From Saccoglossus kowalevskii (taxonomy: Eukaryota; Hemichordata; Enteropneusta; Harrimaniidae): a stretch of DNA of 24,100 nt. This document shows positions 22,885 through 24,100 of the stretch, in pieces (positions within the stretch are counted from its first letter, which is position 1; every line of letters starts with the position of its first letter). The stretch lies in the NCBI RefSeq assembly GCF_000003605.2, contig NW_003109081.1, positions 414,588-438,687 of the forward strand, read 5' to 3'. The notes under the pieces were generated by a model. It did not search any database. It worked only from the letters and a program-made list of their open reading frames with translations, and was not told the origin of the DNA. The position numbers were made by a program, and so were the translations under genes.

Positions 22885-23348
22885 GAACTGGGAATTGACG
22901 CTTGTTGGCCAATCAGCGCTCGCGTTTCAGGAGAACTGGGAAGAGGGGAAAATTCCAGAGCATGCCTCGTGTGTGTGCGTGTGAAGAAAATGGCGACTGA
23001 TCATGTCGACTGATGCAGTTGATGTCGGCAAATAATTACCATTAGTTGTTATTCAACGCTACTGACTCTGAGACTTTGTGGAACTATTTCACATGTATCG
23101 GCGAGGGATTGAACGCATCTTGGAGTCAGTGTGATCGAAATATATGCGCCCAAAGACTTTTTCGAGTCAAAACGACTGCACGATCGTGTCAGTAAAAAAA
23201 ACACAACGCTGAGGGGAATGATCACATCTCGTTGATAAAATATCTGCAGTATCCTGTGGTCGAATGAAAGTGTCTGGATTGCTTCACGCATCTCTGAATT
23301 GTTGCAAGAAAGGAATCATCGTGCCAGTTATAATAATCGTGAGTAAGT
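22885..23348 (+). promoter_or_regulatory. Candidate promoter and untranslated first exon of a + strand gene
   Basis: GGCCAATCAG (22907-22916) matches the NF-Y consensus. GGGGAAAATTCC (22945-22956) resembles a kappa-B site. AAAATGGCGAC (22987-22997) matches the YY1 element that often sits just after the start of housekeeping genes, and its orientation indicates + strand transcription. GAACTGGGAA is repeated at 22885 and 22933. The ATG inside the YY1 site opens only seven codons, so it is not the protein start. Overlapping donor consensuses GTGAGT/GTAAGT at about 23339-23348 could end the first exon. The block is locally richer in CpG than its surroundings. Confidence 0.4.
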
Positions 23349-24100
23349 AAGTTACCGAGACTTGCCATTGTCGTTGTGTTCATACCCACGGGGGCCTGAC
23401 AATCTATTCGTCTCAATGCATGGACGTCTATGAGACCGAGCGACTATGTCCCGGTACAGAACCTTGTCCTTGCTCAAAATAATAGAAATTATAGAATTAA
23501 AACAGTTTAGTAATGTGAATCAAGCATATGTTATTAAATTTAATCATCACGCTCCGAAACCACGAAAATCACTAAAACTTGTTTCCGGCCGATCAGCTTG
23601 CACTATATATAAGACAAGGGAGGAAACAAAATGTGCACACATTTTTCTAGCAGCCGAATATCACACCTCAAAATACGAAATACCTTGTCCAAACCAGTTA
23701 CGAGTACTTATAAGACACTGAACTATCGCAAAATGTTGTCCGATTACATATAAATCATATATTTTTCCAGATTTTACGCATTTATGACAAAATTTGACAA
23801 ATTCTATTCTCTACAAGTAACCTGTAGAATACTGTGTGGGTAATATTTTTTATATTGATTTTTGCTGCATTTGCAGCAAATAGTTACCAAACAATGAGAA
23901 ATCTATAGGATTGAATATACCCCACAGCTGGCTTCACATGCATTGTTCATAGTTCATATGGTGCTTACACCAGGATTTAATTACAGCACCTAGGCGGTAT
24001 GTGGTTACAGCTTAATGTTCGAGTAATCGCAAGAAATTGACATGACAATAGAAATTCATTAAAGACTGCCACTCCCATGCAATTAACAGCGAGTGAAATT
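23349..24100. other. Window end, probable intron or intergenic
   Basis: No coding exon recognised. The 91-codon frame at 23446-23721 shows no motif and no typical start context. If the preceding promoter is real, this is its first intron. Confidence 0.4.

Overview
This window looks like nuclear DNA from an invertebrate animal. It is AT-rich, most of it is non-coding, and the clearest gene is split by GT-AG introns. The encoded proteins are secreted and animal-like, and there are degraded transposon pieces, a minisatellite and TATA-type core promoters. The intron-bearing GH9 cellulase fits lineages known to keep this family (molluscs, annelids, echinoderms, hemichordates, tunicates and others). 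I cannot place the phylum from the sequence alone.

Layout. (1) 1-7066 has no recognisable gene. A candidate core promoter with a short first exon lies at 385-665. (2) 7067-7672 is a degenerate ~40-bp tandem repeat. (3) 7673-10138 is non-coding. (4) 10139-10723 holds a small + strand gene for a secreted 121-residue precursor that ends in a six-cysteine peptide. A palindrome and a TATA-like box lie in front of it. (5) 11761-13100 is transposon debris: a broken RecQ-like helicase fragment, an imperfect inverted repeat, a candidate Helitron 3' end and a short-repeat patch. (6) 14215-20509 (minus strand) is a complete nine-exon GH9 endoglucanase gene. It has its own TATA-like box, a signal peptide, a probable acidic propeptide and all family active-site motifs. 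Two of its introns carry small TTAA-flanked inverted-repeat elements. (7) 20520-22880 is gene-poor. (8) 22885-23348 is a promoter-like block (CCAAT box, kappa-B-like site, YY1-like ATGGCG site, donor consensus). It probably starts a + strand gene whose coding exons lie beyond the window.

The GH9 model is the strongest result. Nine exons join in frame through GT-AG junctions into 491 residues, and catalytic residues are rebuilt across splice sites. The cysteine-rich precursor is the best candidate for something undescribed; I could not assign it to a known peptide family. The two genes show no evident functional link beyond both products being secreted. I found no multi-gene novel system.
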